A stretch of DNA of 64,000 bases from Apostichopus japonicus (taxonomy: Eukaryota > Echinodermata > Holothuroidea > Aspidochirotida > Stichopodidae). The notes below the pieces were generated by a model. It saw only the letters and a list, made by a program, of their open reading frames with translations. It had not been told where the DNA came from and searched no databases. The stretch spans positions 8,220,501 through 8,284,500 of the forward strand of contig NC_092580.1 in assembly GCF_037975245.1 (NCBI RefSeq). The letters run 5' to 3'. This document shows, piece by piece, positions 33,501 through 48,500 of this stretch. The first letter of the stretch is position 1. Each line of letters begins with the position of its first letter. A program made the translations under genes and the position numbers.

Positions 33501-36500
33501 TGTGAGTATTAACTCCTTGTACCCTTCAGAGATCTATTATTAAGACAAATAACTGATACTACAGCCAGCCACAAAACAAAGTCCTATTTATTCATATGAC
33601 AGTGCTGGCCTGCCAACCACCGTACAGACCTCCAAATAGCATACCATGAAAATGAGACAAACAGAGATGTGCTTCAAAGCAGTTTGAACTTTGAACTCTA
33701 TGTGACTGGCTTGGGTTACCTACATCCTTAAAAGTGGATTGAACAGTTAACATTAAGACAGACTTCAGAGGTTGTTTCAAACCTCTGTTTTGCATTGGAG
33801 TAGAAGTTTGTGTCATTCTTGCCATATAGTGTGCACGCATAATTGAAGAACAACTCAGTCCATATAAATATGTTGTAACAATATTTAACCTAATTGGCTA
33901 TAGTAAAGTGTGTGCAATCTATACAGACTACAAACTTGTAACAGATAACTTGGATCAATTGATCAATTCTATAATTTCACTTTTTCTGACCAATGCATGT
34001 TTCTTAAAGTCCTCTAGCTGGTTATGTTTCCAGTTACTAAAGATACAAAATAAACTCTAGTTTGAGATACAGTATTAATCTAGGTACAGTAATCTAGGAA
34101 CAGTATTCTAGGTACAGTAATCTAGGTACAGTTATCTAGGTTCATTAATCTAGGTACAGTCAGGGATGTAGCCAGGGGGGAGCAGAGGGAGCGACTGCTC
34201 CCCCCTTTCAGTGTCGAAAAAAATGTTTAAAAACTGTTGTTTTTTAGCATGGTATTTTGTCAGTGCTCTTTTGATCTTGAATACTCGTCAGCTCCGTTAA
34301 CTCGATCATAGTAACATTCAGGCCTACTGATTCAACTACTTACTTAGTTTGGCAGATGCAATTAGCTAAATTTAGCTAATAGCCTATTACAAGCCTACAG
34401 TTGGCCAATGCGTAATAAAATACATATTGCCTACCTAACCGCACTCGATGGAATGTCACGAACCGTATGCACAACAATGTCGACAACGTTCGTTCTCATC
34501 CGTTATATGATTTGTCCTAAGTTTTGCACGAACAGCATGTTATGAAGCTAAGCTAGCAATCGTACGTGATACGCACTTCCTATAAATGATTATTACAATG
34601 CTTATACACTGCAATGACGTTCTTTGTTTTTAGGCCACTGCACATCTGGCTGTCTTACAAAATATGAAAGTTTATATGTCCATCAGTTAGTAAATGCATT
34701 AAAGTCCAGACATTGGACAATAAACAAGAATCATCCTACTGGAAATTTTTTTAAAAGAGCACTATGATTGTCTATCTGATGTCTTATGTAAAAGAACATG
34801 TAAAAGAATTCAAACAGTTAAAAAATCTACTGATAATATGATATGATAATGATGAAACTGGCAAAACATTGCACCAGATCGCATCTAAGGACCTTCAATT
34901 GTTCAAAAATATCTCAAAGGGGAGGGGGACACCCTCTCCCCTTACAAAACCCCTCCCCATATCAATCGCAAATAGTGCTCCCCCCTTTCAAATTCCTGGT
35001 TACGTTGCTGGGTACAGTAATCTAGGTATACTAGGTACAGTTATCTATAGGTAGAGTAATCTAGGTAGAGTAATCTTCAGTAGGTAGAGTAATCTAGGCA
35101 TAGCTGGTACAGTAATCTAGGCATAGCTGGTACAGTAATCTAGGCATAGCTGGTACAGTAATCTAGGCATAGAAGGTACAGTAATTATCCCTTCAGCTGA
35201 TGAAAGAGGAAGATATCCTGATGAAATCGTCATTCAACTTGTGTGTTTGAATATAGTTCCCAGTAGTTCCAAATATATTTGTTTATAACATACCAACCAA
35301 TTCCTAGTGAACTCATACTGAAAAGCATCCCTGTTTTGAAGCAGAATAAATTTTGATGAAAAACAATTTGATTATCATACATTTATGACATCACAACTGT
35401 TTTTGTCAAGTTTACTTGTTGAATGATTCCAAGGAACGTTGTAAAAATGGTTTTTTAATTTTTTTTAATGTTTATAAAATGAAATACAGACTGATATCAT
35501 TTGAAAGGCTAGCAACCATCATCATATGTAAAACTTAATCCATTTTACAATGTACAGAAACTACTACATTATATTGTAGTACTATAGTGACATGATGCTA
35601 TTATATGATTAACACACAGCCAACCTATCTTACCTACCATACACGTATCTATATAGAAGACATACAGACTTGATAGTTGTTTCTATTACACTGTTACAAT
35701 GGTCTATTAAACTTACCAACTACTGCTGACCAACCCACTGTGTTATGGATTGGGTATAGCTGACATTAGATCGACAGAATGTTAATGTACATGTCTACCA
35801 ATGTCCCTAAGTAACACCAATTGTGAACATTACAACAACACAAAAAGAAAACTCATAGCTTCAAGAAATATTAGTACTTGTTTCAAACATTTCTTCAAAA
35901 AACCTCTTGTTGATTGTATTTTTGAATTCCCTGACCTTTCTGTGAACCATCTATGAGTGGCTTGAATCAGTGGTTGGAAAGGTAAGCAAACTCCTCCACT
36001 CAACCCACAAACATAAAGTGAGAACCAGCAAAGCTGGTTTTGTTATTGGTCTCTCTTATGTGGTAACAATGTGGCTTTATCAATTTGGGCATACTTCACC
36101 ACTAGTCAGTTTGAGGTATAACTTGATGATCAAGCGAATTAATTAGGCCAGTGGTCTGTTCAATGACATTGTGTTTACTGTAGGTAAATCTACAAATGTG
36201 AAAATTAACTAAATGAATGATTCTAACCCTATTTTTCCATCCACTTAAAGACTTATGAACAAGACAATGAAAATTAACTAAATGAATGATTCAAACCCTA
36301 TTTTTCCATCCACTTAAAGACTTATGAACGAACTGTAATGCTGGTTCACAACATTAAGTGATTCTCAAGAGACCTTAACTTCAGTCTCCTTTAATAATGC
36401 TTCCATCATCAACCATACTGACATTAAGTTTAATAGTTACGTTAGTAACATTAACGTGTAGCATGTCCTTGAAAACTAACTGCCTGAATTCCAGGTCAAT

Positions 36501-39500
36501 ATTATCACATGCTTCTAAATTGGTTAATATAAAATTTAAAGACCAATGTGTCACTATCAACTGGTTATTTGTGCCAACATGCATTGTAGGCTGGGTTGAG
36601 TTACTCTTGAAACATTCAAAATTGAAAGCACAACAATATTTTTTTTTATGATGCTCAGGTAATATGAGAAGGTTGTTGTACCCTCTCAACGACAAAGAAA
36701 AGATGAAAATTCAGGTGAAATCTGTCTCACCAACACAATGAAATAAAAAGTAAAGCAGGTAAGATGATTATTTGGGTTCTTCTGTTAAATCTACTAACCT
36801 GTTAAATACCCTGTGAAGGTGAACCGCATCCAGTAGCCTGCAATCAGGTGACTCTCCACATGTACCAATGTGCTGGGTTCAAAGGTCAACCCAGTCTCCT
36901 CTTCAAACTCTCTCTTTGCACCCTCCTACAACAAGAAGAAACATCAAATGGGAAGATGGTATTAATAAGAACTTTATTAATTTCTAGATATGTAAAGTTT
37001 ACTAATAAAGAAAACTGTTTTATAGACTAGGAAGAGGAATCTCAACCCTTTCAGTCATTCTCAAGGATTTTTGTTCTTTGAAGCAAGTAACATATTTAAG
37101 GGACAATTCATCAACCTTCCTCTACAGTTATGTAAATGGTGAACTTCACAATGAGAGGTTGTTTCCTTACATTAGATATTCAAGGCTCTGCAATTGAACA
37201 AAGGTAATAATAACAATGAAATTGTCTTTAAGTTTCCTCAAAACAACAAATATTCATCCTATCTTTATCAGAATGGCGCCCTCTTCTACAGAAATCTGTT
37301 CTCTATTAACGTAGCTGTGGCCCAATGAAACTACCAAATCAATTTTGTCATTCTATGTTCTTGTCGGTTCTACAGTTGTTTACTCTGTTTAAACTTATAT
37401 TGAACACCTATACAGCAACATAACTTATAAAACTTGATTGACTGTTGAACACCTGTACAGCAAAGCAACATAACTTATTTGATTGACTGAAATATTTGAT
37501 TGACTGTATTATTGAACACCTGTAACAGCAAAGCAACATAACTTATAACACTTGATTGACTGTTGAACACCTATACAGCAAAGCAACATAACTTATTTGA
37601 TTGACTGTATTATTGAACACCTATAACAGCAAAGCAACATAACTTATAATACTTGATTGACTGTTCAACAACTATACAGCAAAGCAACATAACTTATAAT
37701 ACTAGATTGACTGAAATTCTTCTGACTCTTCAAAGTCAATTCTTTATACACAAGTACTTCTTGAAATCACTTGTAGGGACATAATAAGCAGTGTGAGTAA
37801 CCTGTTTCAATATTGGATAATGGTGCATATCCAACTCATGAAAAATTCATGAATTAATTGTCTATACTTGCATACATGCATAAACATGATATAAATCACA
37901 AGATCTCACAAGATCTCAGAAGCTAAAAGTCCAAATTGCTTCCAAAATTTGACTTGACTCAAACCTCTGGATCAAGCCATTAAATCTATATGCATACTGC
38001 ATATAACACAATGCATATAAAACAAGGGCCCTCAAATAGAAAGTATTCAATATATAAATATTACTGATAATTTTAACTGATCTCACTTAAAGAATTATAA
38101 ACTGAAACTACTCAGCAATAACTGAGAAAGGTTACTCTTCTCAGGAAGGGTGGTGTATACATTCTGTTTTATTTGTGACATTAATATGCAAAAACAGCAA
38201 TAATATCAGAATAGCATGAAGATGGCAGTGTTTCAGTTAACTCTAGTAAGTGGTTCTGATACAATCATTACAGATCTTACACTGATTACAGGTCACAGCA
38301 ATACATGACCAAAGTTACTGACAAATCAACTCAAAAAATCAAAACAAGGGTCAAACACACACACTAAAAACTAAGGGCATATTAAAAACAAATTAAATGC
38401 TGGACTTCTTAAATGCTAGAAGTGCTAGAGTAATAGAAGTTTCATAATTGGTTAGAAAGAACACAAATGTGAAAATCATAAATACAACTGTTAAAAGTGT
38501 GAACTGATTCCACAAGCTTAAATTGATAGATTACCTAATAACTATTTTCTTTCTTGACAAATCAAAACAAACAGAAGACCAATATATTCCCAAATAAGCC
38601 AATAGATCTATTTATAAAGACTTACAAATCATTGAGGTAAACAAATTCAGCTACCTGTGTGTTTAACAAAGTGGCATTAATGACAGGCTTACAGATAACA
38701 AAAGAACAAGGGCCTTGATATGGGATCTCCATCTGTAACCTACTGAACTGATAACCAACTTTGCCAGCTTTATATGAAGCATCGTTTTGGTTGCACTACC
38801 TTTAATAGGCAGCTCTCTCAATCACATCTTCAGAGAGAACAGACTGTTTAGTTACAAGTCAGACCAACTTGGCAGACTTGAGATGTAATCTGAGTTCATG
38901 TCACTTACTGTAGTTTAACTCACTTTCATGGCATAATACAAACTTACAATTTACCTAAAATAGAGAGAGTTATCCTGTGCATAAACTTAATTAAGACTTT
39001 CTAGCCTAGAGTAAGCATTAATATGTAACAGAGTTAATGCATAAAACTATGAATGGAAGGCTGTCAACATCAAATATTCCTATCCAACAATTGCTACAAA
39101 CATCAGAATGTGGGAACCATTGGTTTTTGTCGATTTCAATCCCTATCATACCGTCCTGTTAATCTGAATGTGGGAACCATTGGTACTTGTTGATGTCAAC
39201 CCATATCATACCACCCCCTCCCCAATTCTTTCGATCCCATCCCCATTCTTTCTATATCTTGCAACACTCTAATTTCTTGAGAAATAGTCCCATGAGCTAT
39301 CATTGGCACATCATGCCCAGAACAATATGTTGATTCCTGAAATGAAATGTGACCCTTATTACAACTACTTAAAACTTCCTGTTTTTAAAAAGTCTGAAGT
39401 CCTGGTATGATTGATGGAAGACAATATCTAAAATTGAAGCTAATAAAACATCTGAGAATGGTACATGCTGTCAGGATTTGCAGTTGAGGTGACTGGTTAA

Positions 39501-42500
39501 ACCAATTTAACCATATCAATTCCTTTCTTTCTAAAATGCACACTAAACATTCTTCAAAATAGCCCTCTAACTGACCAACGCGTATGACTCATCACCTTGA
39601 CCAAAAATCCTGTGGCTCTGTGCGGACAAGTTGTTTGGACTATTCCATTCATCAGGGGGGTCTTAAACGGTGTTTCTCTAATTATAGGATTGCATTAGAT
39701 AAATTAATTGGTACTTACTTGCTTCAATATTTATGATGCATATTCCACGTTCATTTTCTTTGAAATAATAGTAAGTTCAATAAAATATGACGTTTTGAAA
39801 GCGAAACTCGGCTGTGGCGATGTAGGTGAACACTGTGCATTGCGTAGCTGTACCCTATTGCAGAGTACAGGATACACATATTACGTAACGGCGTGCCCAC
39901 CGAAGAAAGCGAAACTTGTATTTTTCTTAGAAGACATTTGATTGGATTGTACTTGGTCCGATTGAAGATAGTGTCCAATGAAAATGAATTTAACATCAAT
40001 GTAAAGTTAAGAAAAAATCCTTTCCAAAACCGTTTGAACTAAATTTGACAATGAATATTCAAGAGGATGGTTACGCAGACAACGTACGGCTATCAAATGG
40101 GGATTTTCTTCAGTATTTACTGTGTATTTTCAATGAGGGTTTTGAGTTCGATATTTATTAACCTTGCATCGTAAATCACCGAAGTCCGGTGGAATTTTGA
40201 ACTGTATTGTTAAGAAAATAACAGAAATTTAGAGACAACACATTTCTCTGTTTAGTGCCGTTTGAACTAAATTTTTTCGGTATTAACTTTTCACGCTATG
40301 GCTGTAGGAAAATGGTCTATATGGTAAAGTCATAGGCCTAAAATTGCGGCGGTCGAACTCAGTTCGCGTGCCGCACAAGGAATGGCGCTAAGGAATTGAT
40401 ATGAGAATCCCATTTCATATACGATTGGATTTTGTGACGTCATAGTTAGTGTTTCTTTATATTTCATTCATCATATCGGGATTTAGGCTCTGTATGGATG
40501 TTACAGCATGGTAGTTTATTTGGGCTTAGGTCCAACGACATGAATGTTATGATTTAGAAAAGATACAATCAGAACATGTTATCAACATCTTCTCTGTGAT
40601 TTACTACATACCATAGGTAAGTGGGGGGTTGGGTGGGGGGAGGGAGGGAGAAAATTATGTAAGAAGAAATGTAGATATGTTTGTTTGGCAATGAAATGGG
40701 AAGATCACTGATAACATCAGAGCACATTTAGGGCAGATCAAACTTCAACATTTTAGAAGTTCCTGCAACCTTGTCAGTCCCCATAACTCTTAATCTTTAT
40801 CTCTAGCAAACCTCACAATGCACGTCACAATGCATGTAGGCTGTTCTTGACTGCACAGATCTAGGTGGTGGGGGGGGGGGACCATCATAGCTTCCACTAT
40901 CGCACAGACATAACATCCTAGTCAATTGCTATGGCAACAACAGAAAATTTCCACTCAACAACAAATTCTAATTTTCATTACCATGTGCCCTTTTTCATTT
41001 CTTTTTGCATTAATGTCAAACATTTCATGACATCATGGGGTTGGAGATTGTACGTCAGCACAGGTCACATAGGCTTATATTCATGAATGTTTGCTGACGT
41101 GAGAGGATCTGTTATGATTTATTGCTGGCACCCTTCAAACCAGTAGGTTCCTAATCTGATTTAGTGACACACTCTTCATGTCCCTAGTTTCCTGATCTGT
41201 CATTACATCATATATCAGTATCTCTTAATACTATTCTATGGAGTCAACAGTAGGCCCACAGCCAGAGTTACGATTTGGAGGGGCACATCAACACATCACT
41301 GTCCTGGGGGAGGGGTCTAAGGGGAGGTGGTGTCCCCATCCACTTTGAGATATCTTTGCCTATCTCAGGGAGCTTAGATGCCAAATGATGTAATCTCTTC
41401 CATCCTTTTTCCCTTCATTTGTATTCCATTTTTCCTTTTATTATTGCGATAGAAATTTTGAAGAAAGAACAGAAAATGATAAAATTGGGAGGGGGGTAAC
41501 TTTCCCCTGTACCACCCCTGTACTGCCCGTGTATCCCCCCTTCCGACTACAGTACATACCTGTTAAACAGCTCGTTAATGAAAGTTATGATAAAAAGAAG
41601 AATGGGATTTGGACCTTAACAAACAACATTGACACTATCACAGTCCAGCAAAAACTTATTAGTTTTCATTAAAAAAATAAGTTTCCATCAATTGATCAAA
41701 ATTGGTGGTATTTATGCTATGTGCTCCATATACTGACATCCATCTGGTCATAGCATATCCTCCTTCAGAATCTTCAACTTTGTTCATAGGAATAGGAAAG
41801 GCCCACAGATCACCACCTACTTGTTCGGATATGATTTTGATAAACAATTCAACAATTTATTGCAATAATACAGGGACTGAGACCATGGAGATAGCAGAGA
41901 AAAGTAAAACCCTAACAAAGTATACAGCAATCGTCATGCAATTAAAGTGAGTAGAAAGCCAAGGTTTGACCAACTTACCCCAATGCAGCACTAAAGATCA
42001 GAATCACTGATCTTTACTTCATTGGATCATGCATATATATTAAATCAATCTTTATCAGGGACAGTATCAAAACATGTCTTCTTGCAAACAGAAACAGCAT
42101 CACTAATAATTATAATCAGTTGATAACAACGACAACTTTTGTCAAATGGAAGTAGGATTAATATAGATACATCTGTAATCAAATTTGTCCCAGGTCTAGA
42201 ATAATGTTTATAAACATCAATTCATAAACTAAACTAAGATTAAACAGTCATCCTGGGACTGAGACAACTACACTGTAATAGAGAAACTGGACTCCCATGC
42301 ATAGCAGGAAGTATCCTCTCATTCAAACTCAATACAGTGTAGGTAGCAAATTTAATTGTTATAGTCTACATACTGATTTTATTGCTCAACTCTCTTGACA
42401 TTAAACTCTCTTTTCATATGTTTCTGTAATCCTTGCTTGGGTGGAATTAAAACAGATGACATCATGTTCCACAAGCAAGTATTGATATGTAAAGTATTAG

Positions 42501-45500
42501 ATTCCAGAGTTTACTGGTCAGCAGAGGGATGTCGCACACATTTTCATTACCCGCAGTTATAATATTTACGAATGGTAAACGAGCGCTCTCCAGGAACTTT
42601 ATAAATGCTTTGAGTAAATTGAGTTACCTAAAATCTCACAGATCATGTGAGTTCTGGCTGGCATGTGTGTCAACTGTAATAAAACTTCAAACAACCCTCA
42701 CAAAAAAAGGTGGTCAAAGTCAAAGTGGTCTTCACTGAGATTTGACCAGCAAAAATATGTCAGCTGGAGAAGAAGAACTATTGAAAGGGATCGAATAGTC
42801 AGCATGACAGCAACATATATATTATACACTTCATTCTTGTATGAAAATCAATTATTCAAACTGTAAACTAGTATATCACTAAGAGAGACTCAACTATTAG
42901 TACACTGCTAATCTACTACAAAAAGCCTGTGTTGGTGAATATGTCAAAGTTAGGGAGCCTGATGTTTCAAGCATAGCAGGATCTTCTTCAGAGTTTAACT
43001 GTGAAGTTACAGTCTTTATAAAAGTCTTATTTATATTCCTACAGTATCTGACTTGGTGCTTTACTATATAAAGATCAAATTGCCTATAACACCAGCTGCA
43101 AGATACTGAATTGTTTCAAAAACAAGACAATTTGATTTGATCATAACAGCAGATAGAACATTTGAAGCAGGAAGGGACACAAGGTCAATGCTGTTAATAT
43201 TGCAGAATGCCAATAACAATTCAACTTCCTTTGACATATAAGACATACTGGATTTGCATTGTACATGATGATGATAATATGAAATAATTGCCTTATAAAC
43301 CAGGTCATTGATGTCTCCATAGCTACCACTTTCAACCTATTCCCTTTGAATGGTAACATGCTTCTAAAACATAACCGATTGAAATACTCAAGCAGTAATA
43401 CACGGTGAGTGTGGCAATGAACTGCTTCTACATGTCTCTCCCCAATCAGCATCCTCAGTCCTGTTAGCCATCTAATAATCATGGTCTAACCAATCAGCAA
43501 ACAGCTACAGTCTCCTTCACATTAACCCTAACCCCAACTTTACAGTCTCACAAAAGTATTAATGTTCCTCTAGGCATCTTGAGCCCTTACCAGCTGAGTC
43601 TGTGACCCATTGACAACCCACTTTCTACCCCCACTGTTACTGACTGTTCCTCCTCTAAACAGGGTGCACATTGGCAAGGAATAACCTTCTTTGGGAGCAG
43701 TAAGGTGTCTGATAAGTGTCAGAATGGTTGACCCAATATGACCTCAATCAGACATAGAAAATGGGATCTGACTATCAAATAGGGTTCATTACACCAACCT
43801 CCCTTGGTGATCATGAAGAAAACAAACTTGATCTCTTAGTTCTTCCTTTACATGAAAACATCAAAGTGTGATGTTTATGTTTTGTGGGGATATCAAAGCT
43901 GACTTCTCTGGCATTTGACAGATGATTTACTAAGGAGAGGAAGGAATTTTAGTTTAATAGGTCAAAATGAAAGCATAAATGAATATTTTTTTCATTATTT
44001 AATATCTTAAAACAGAAGAGAAAGGTTATCAGAAGTATCACATGTCTACAATTCATGGTTTGAAGTTCAATAAACAGTCACTACTCAATATCCTACCATA
44101 CTGACAGTGTGTAATTCCATTACCTAAAATTAACTTAAATATTGAACTGCACACATGTATGTGGGATCTAGTACTTTCTAACTGTGCATACTGTAGTTTG
44201 GCCATAAAATTACTGTAACTTAGCCATGTCATAAATGTACTGTAACTTACAGGAAAGCTAGAGCTACTAAAGAAATCAATCATACCATGTACTAAATTTA
44301 CTGTTACTTCAGTTTAGTAGTTCTCATACCACAATTAAGAAATACTTTAGGTTAAGTATTATGCACAAGGCAATACAAAACAGTTTTGACCTACATTAAG
44401 AATTTACCAAACATAACAATTTGTACATCTTGTACTCAGTATTGAACATGATATCTTTTAAATCTTGTACTCAGTATTGTACATGAATATATATCTTGTC
44501 AGTGGCGGAGCTAGGGGTATTGGTCAGAGAGGGCTAAAATGGATCGCGGGAATGGATCGCGGGAAATGACCCTTTCTCGTTCCTACGGTACTCACTATAT
44601 CCAGCACTATATGATATTGTAATCTGAAAATTAAAACTCAATGTGATAATTCATATTCCTCTTCATTTTTTGTACAGCTTCCTATAGATAATGTATATAG
44701 CAAACAACCAGTTCAAAATAATACACCAATTCAAACCTCAATCCTTAACAACCACAGCCTCATGCTTGCATTTAAACTGCTATAGAAAACCCTCCTGAGC
44801 AAAACAATTTATATCCTGTATGACAGCTTATACTTTCATCTTAAGTGTCACTTATCAATCACATTAGAGAGGCGGTGCCCCATGTTGAAACACTGCTATC
44901 TGAGATATAAGATGGATGATATATATATGATAAAGTAACATATCTTTGGGTTCTTAGAGTGTCACATCACCCAAACTATGGACATGATAATAATCATGTT
45001 CACACGCCCAGTGGACTTTGCCATCTTGGAGAATAAACTAAAATTGGTATGTGCGATGAAGTTTACAATATTATCTCTCGAAAACTACAAACTCGCTGAC
45101 TATGAAATGTAAGGAAATTGATTTCACTGCTTGTCAAATGACTAAATGTGATTTAACAGATCAATAATAAAGGCGGGGTAGCTAGACTAAAGATCAGTAC
45201 ATGAAAAGATAAAGATAAAGGGAAGGAGTTCAGGGGAGAGGTGGGGGGGAGGGGGGAGAGGTATGTGACAAACTGACAATGTGGTGCAGCAAGGTGTGGA
45301 TAACACATGCTATGTATAGTGCAATCCCTGATACTGTAACTGCTTGCTATGCTGTGTTTGTCCTTCGTTTAACCAAGCCTGAATAAGAGTCTAATTAATA
45401 TATTATAATAGATTATGACAGGAAATATTCTGAGTTGGACAAATTCAGCTTTCATTTTTTAACACTTTGATCCGATCATTTCCAGCATGAATTACTTTCT

Positions 45501-48500
45501 TTACATTTGTCTGACAATCTGGAATGTATACTTGACTGTGTAGTAATTGTTGTTATATTACTGTCAGCAGTGCAGTGTACTGTACTGGTTGAATGTGTGC
45601 TCTTTGTAATTCACACACTGTCACTCAAATTAATCATAGGACTGACCCTTAGAGTAAGCTGCAAGCTGGGGATAAAGCCAACCAGAATGGCAATCATTCA
45701 GTTCATCCAGGGTTCATTTTCAAAGTGACCTCACAAGCCCTGGAAGATGTTTTCAATACCAGTAAAAGTGATGAAAGTTTATTTAAGTCTGACAGAGAGA
45801 GAGGCCAATTGTAGTGGTGTTTGAATTAGATATATGATCAGGATATGAAGATGTATGACCACCAGCAGACAGAGATCACTAGCAGGCCCAACATGGATAG
45901 GCTACTCTAACACTGTCACCAGCTCCAAGAGTAGGCTGGTAGACTGTAAGCTATAGTACCTATAGAGACACAGCACATGTATCAAACAAAATCAAATAGT
46001 AGTGAATTAGTTAGGTAATTTATTGGTCCTCCTCCTCCTCCTCCCCACCCCACCTGCCCCACTCCTCCCTTACCCCACTCCTCCTCCCCACCCCACCTGC
46101 CCCACTCCTCCTCCCCACCCCACCTCCCCACTCCTCCCTTACCCCACTCCTCCCCTCCCCACCTGCCCCACTCCTCCTTCCCACCCCACCTCCCCACTCC
46201 TCCCTTACCCCACTCCTCCCCTCCCCACCTGCCCCACTCCTCCTCCCCTCCCCACCTCCCCACTCCTTCCTTACCCCACTCCTCCTCCCCACCCACTTCT
46301 CCTCACTATGATGTACACATGCAATCATACAGGTGACCAACCACATAGAGTTATTTCCTTCCAGTACAAGAAGTCACTAACATCACAAGGCAGTTTCTTT
46401 TAAAGAAGTTTAAGGGACTTAAAAATCCAGCAAAAGGGTCGTTGGATTCAAAAGCCAGTGATATCTACAGGTATGTGCCCTAGATATCAACTCCACAAGT
46501 TCCTATGTTTGTAGACAAATTGAGCACGAATCTTGTCAAGTTCAGAGTCAACACAATAAAAGCAGGATTACTATCATAAAACCATACTGAAATGCTGAAG
46601 TACTTGTACCCTGTAGCACTCTACACAGTATCCCAGTGAACCCACTCGTGTGAACTAAAGAATTTCACCTTTCTGATTTGTACTTTGAAACCTAGTACTG
46701 CAGGACATCCTGGCAGAAACTTACTGCTTAAAGATGGGCAGCTTTAACTTTCCAAAAGAGTGTTTGTTGGGCTAAGAAAACTTCAATAAACAAACTTTCA
46801 TTAGAACAATGTTTCTCTTTTCCAAATCTGATATTCTGTTCACTAAGAACATTTCAAACGATAATTAATATTCATATACTTGTCTACGTGCTGCATGGTG
46901 GGTTAATGTAGGTTAAGAAAGCTGAGCTGCAAGATATCACAGTATGAATGCAAGCTAACAGCAACACCAGTGCATCAGAGATTGTGCAATTGAGATATTA
47001 TTTGCATTAACTGAAGCATTTACATGTAGTATGTTTACATCATATTGTGCCACATGGGATACAAGCATATCCTCTGAACTGTACCTATTCAAAATGTTTT
47101 CATTCAAGCCTTGTTTGTTCACCCTGGCAAGAAACAGAGGATCCAACATCCATCCCCTGGGTCATTCTCTGTTCAAAATCAACTTCCCAACGTGAATGGT
47201 CTTGCACTCAGGATCTGGCCCTGAGATCCCCCTCCCCCTCCCCTCCCTCCCATTCACACCAGGATAGATCACATTATGCTAATGGTATCACAAAACTATG
47301 TTCACCAAAAGAAAATCATAGCATAGTAGAACTCACAGATTAATTGTGGCTTCAATTTTGGAGTAGGCCAAGCACTATGTACTAACTTTACTAACTATTG
47401 AATTAATTAACAGACCTAGTAACTGTGTAAAGTAGCCTTATATGTAGTGAAGTATGTGCATCAACTAGAGTGGTGTCAAGCAAGCCAACTGCCCCTTATC
47501 AGCTAATTGCTTGTTTCAAACATAACTTTAAGGTTTAACTCACCTATTGTAATATAATATTAATGAATACTAAACAAACGTGTTGTGCTCAACGAAAAAA
47601 ATGTATGATGAAAAATTTTACGTTACAATGACAGGTACTTTCTGATATGATAGTATCATCCTTGAAGCAGTGAACCAGCAAAAGGTCATTTTTCTTCAAC
47701 TTGCAAGTGATTTGTCAAAGCAGTATATTCTTAAAAGAACTTTTACAACAATTCAACTGTTTTCAAAGTTCTGTTAACAGGCTGTACAAATAACGTTATT
47801 TGGACCATAGGTGTAAAATTTGAGTAGAGCTAATAAAACCCAATCGAACCGTGAAAAAAACAATAGAGATGAGAGTGCAGCGAACAACAGCTTAATGGCC
47901 AGCCCCTTTGTCTGATGGGTTTCCTTCCATAGCCAAGAGGCCATACATACACAACACACTCAGATGTGGAGTGACTGTTATTAAAAGGAAACTACTGCTG
48001 TAGATTTGAGTAGATATCAAAGCAAGGTTCAGTTTTCACACCGTTAACAGTTAGTTAATTCACATTCAACAGACCAACTGATACAGACAATAAACAATGT
48101 ACAAACAGATATTATCTGGAGATTTACTGATGATTTGAGACACACAGTATATGCCACCTGGTAGTGTTTATTGAGTGGAGAAAGGCATAATAACCCAAGC
48201 TTGGAGTTCCTTAATTCAACCGCATGACACACCACAGTGAGGTGAACAATTCAATTTTCTTCACTTCATAAGGGTCCCCATTTGCCAATCTCCATCCCTT
48301 ATCTTACATATATATATTGGTGATTACATTTTCAAATTTCTCATATCATAAGGTTCTTTCTCCTATGCTTCAGGTTACATTGTACACTTTCATTAAATAA
48401 TCTATAGTTACCACACAAGAAATGACCTGGTTAATACAAGCAGTTATCAAGACAATAGGTATGGGTAACTCTTTTAGCAAAGCCTTATAATATGCATTGC

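Larger units (their letters stand above)
29588..36798 (-). other. NUDT18: NUDT18 intron 2 (7.2 kb)
   Basis: In plus order the intron contains a TGACCT-rich repeat piece at 29805-29930, the 58-bp array, an AT-rich tract at 31790-31890, TGACCT-rich repeats at 32560-33480, the 14-bp array split by a hAT MITE, and a 61-bp direct duplication at 36200-36329. No coding frame in it is convincing. Confidence 0.7.

Noticed and set aside
36381-36695. 104-codon minus-strand open frame in NUDT18 intron 2
   Set aside because: Exons 2 and 3 already join in frame without it and it has no similarity to the family.
45982-46403. Long open frames in both directions rich in Gly/Trp/Glu or Pro/Thr
   Set aside because: They arise from a C-rich minisatellite that lacks stops; no domain and no codon pattern.
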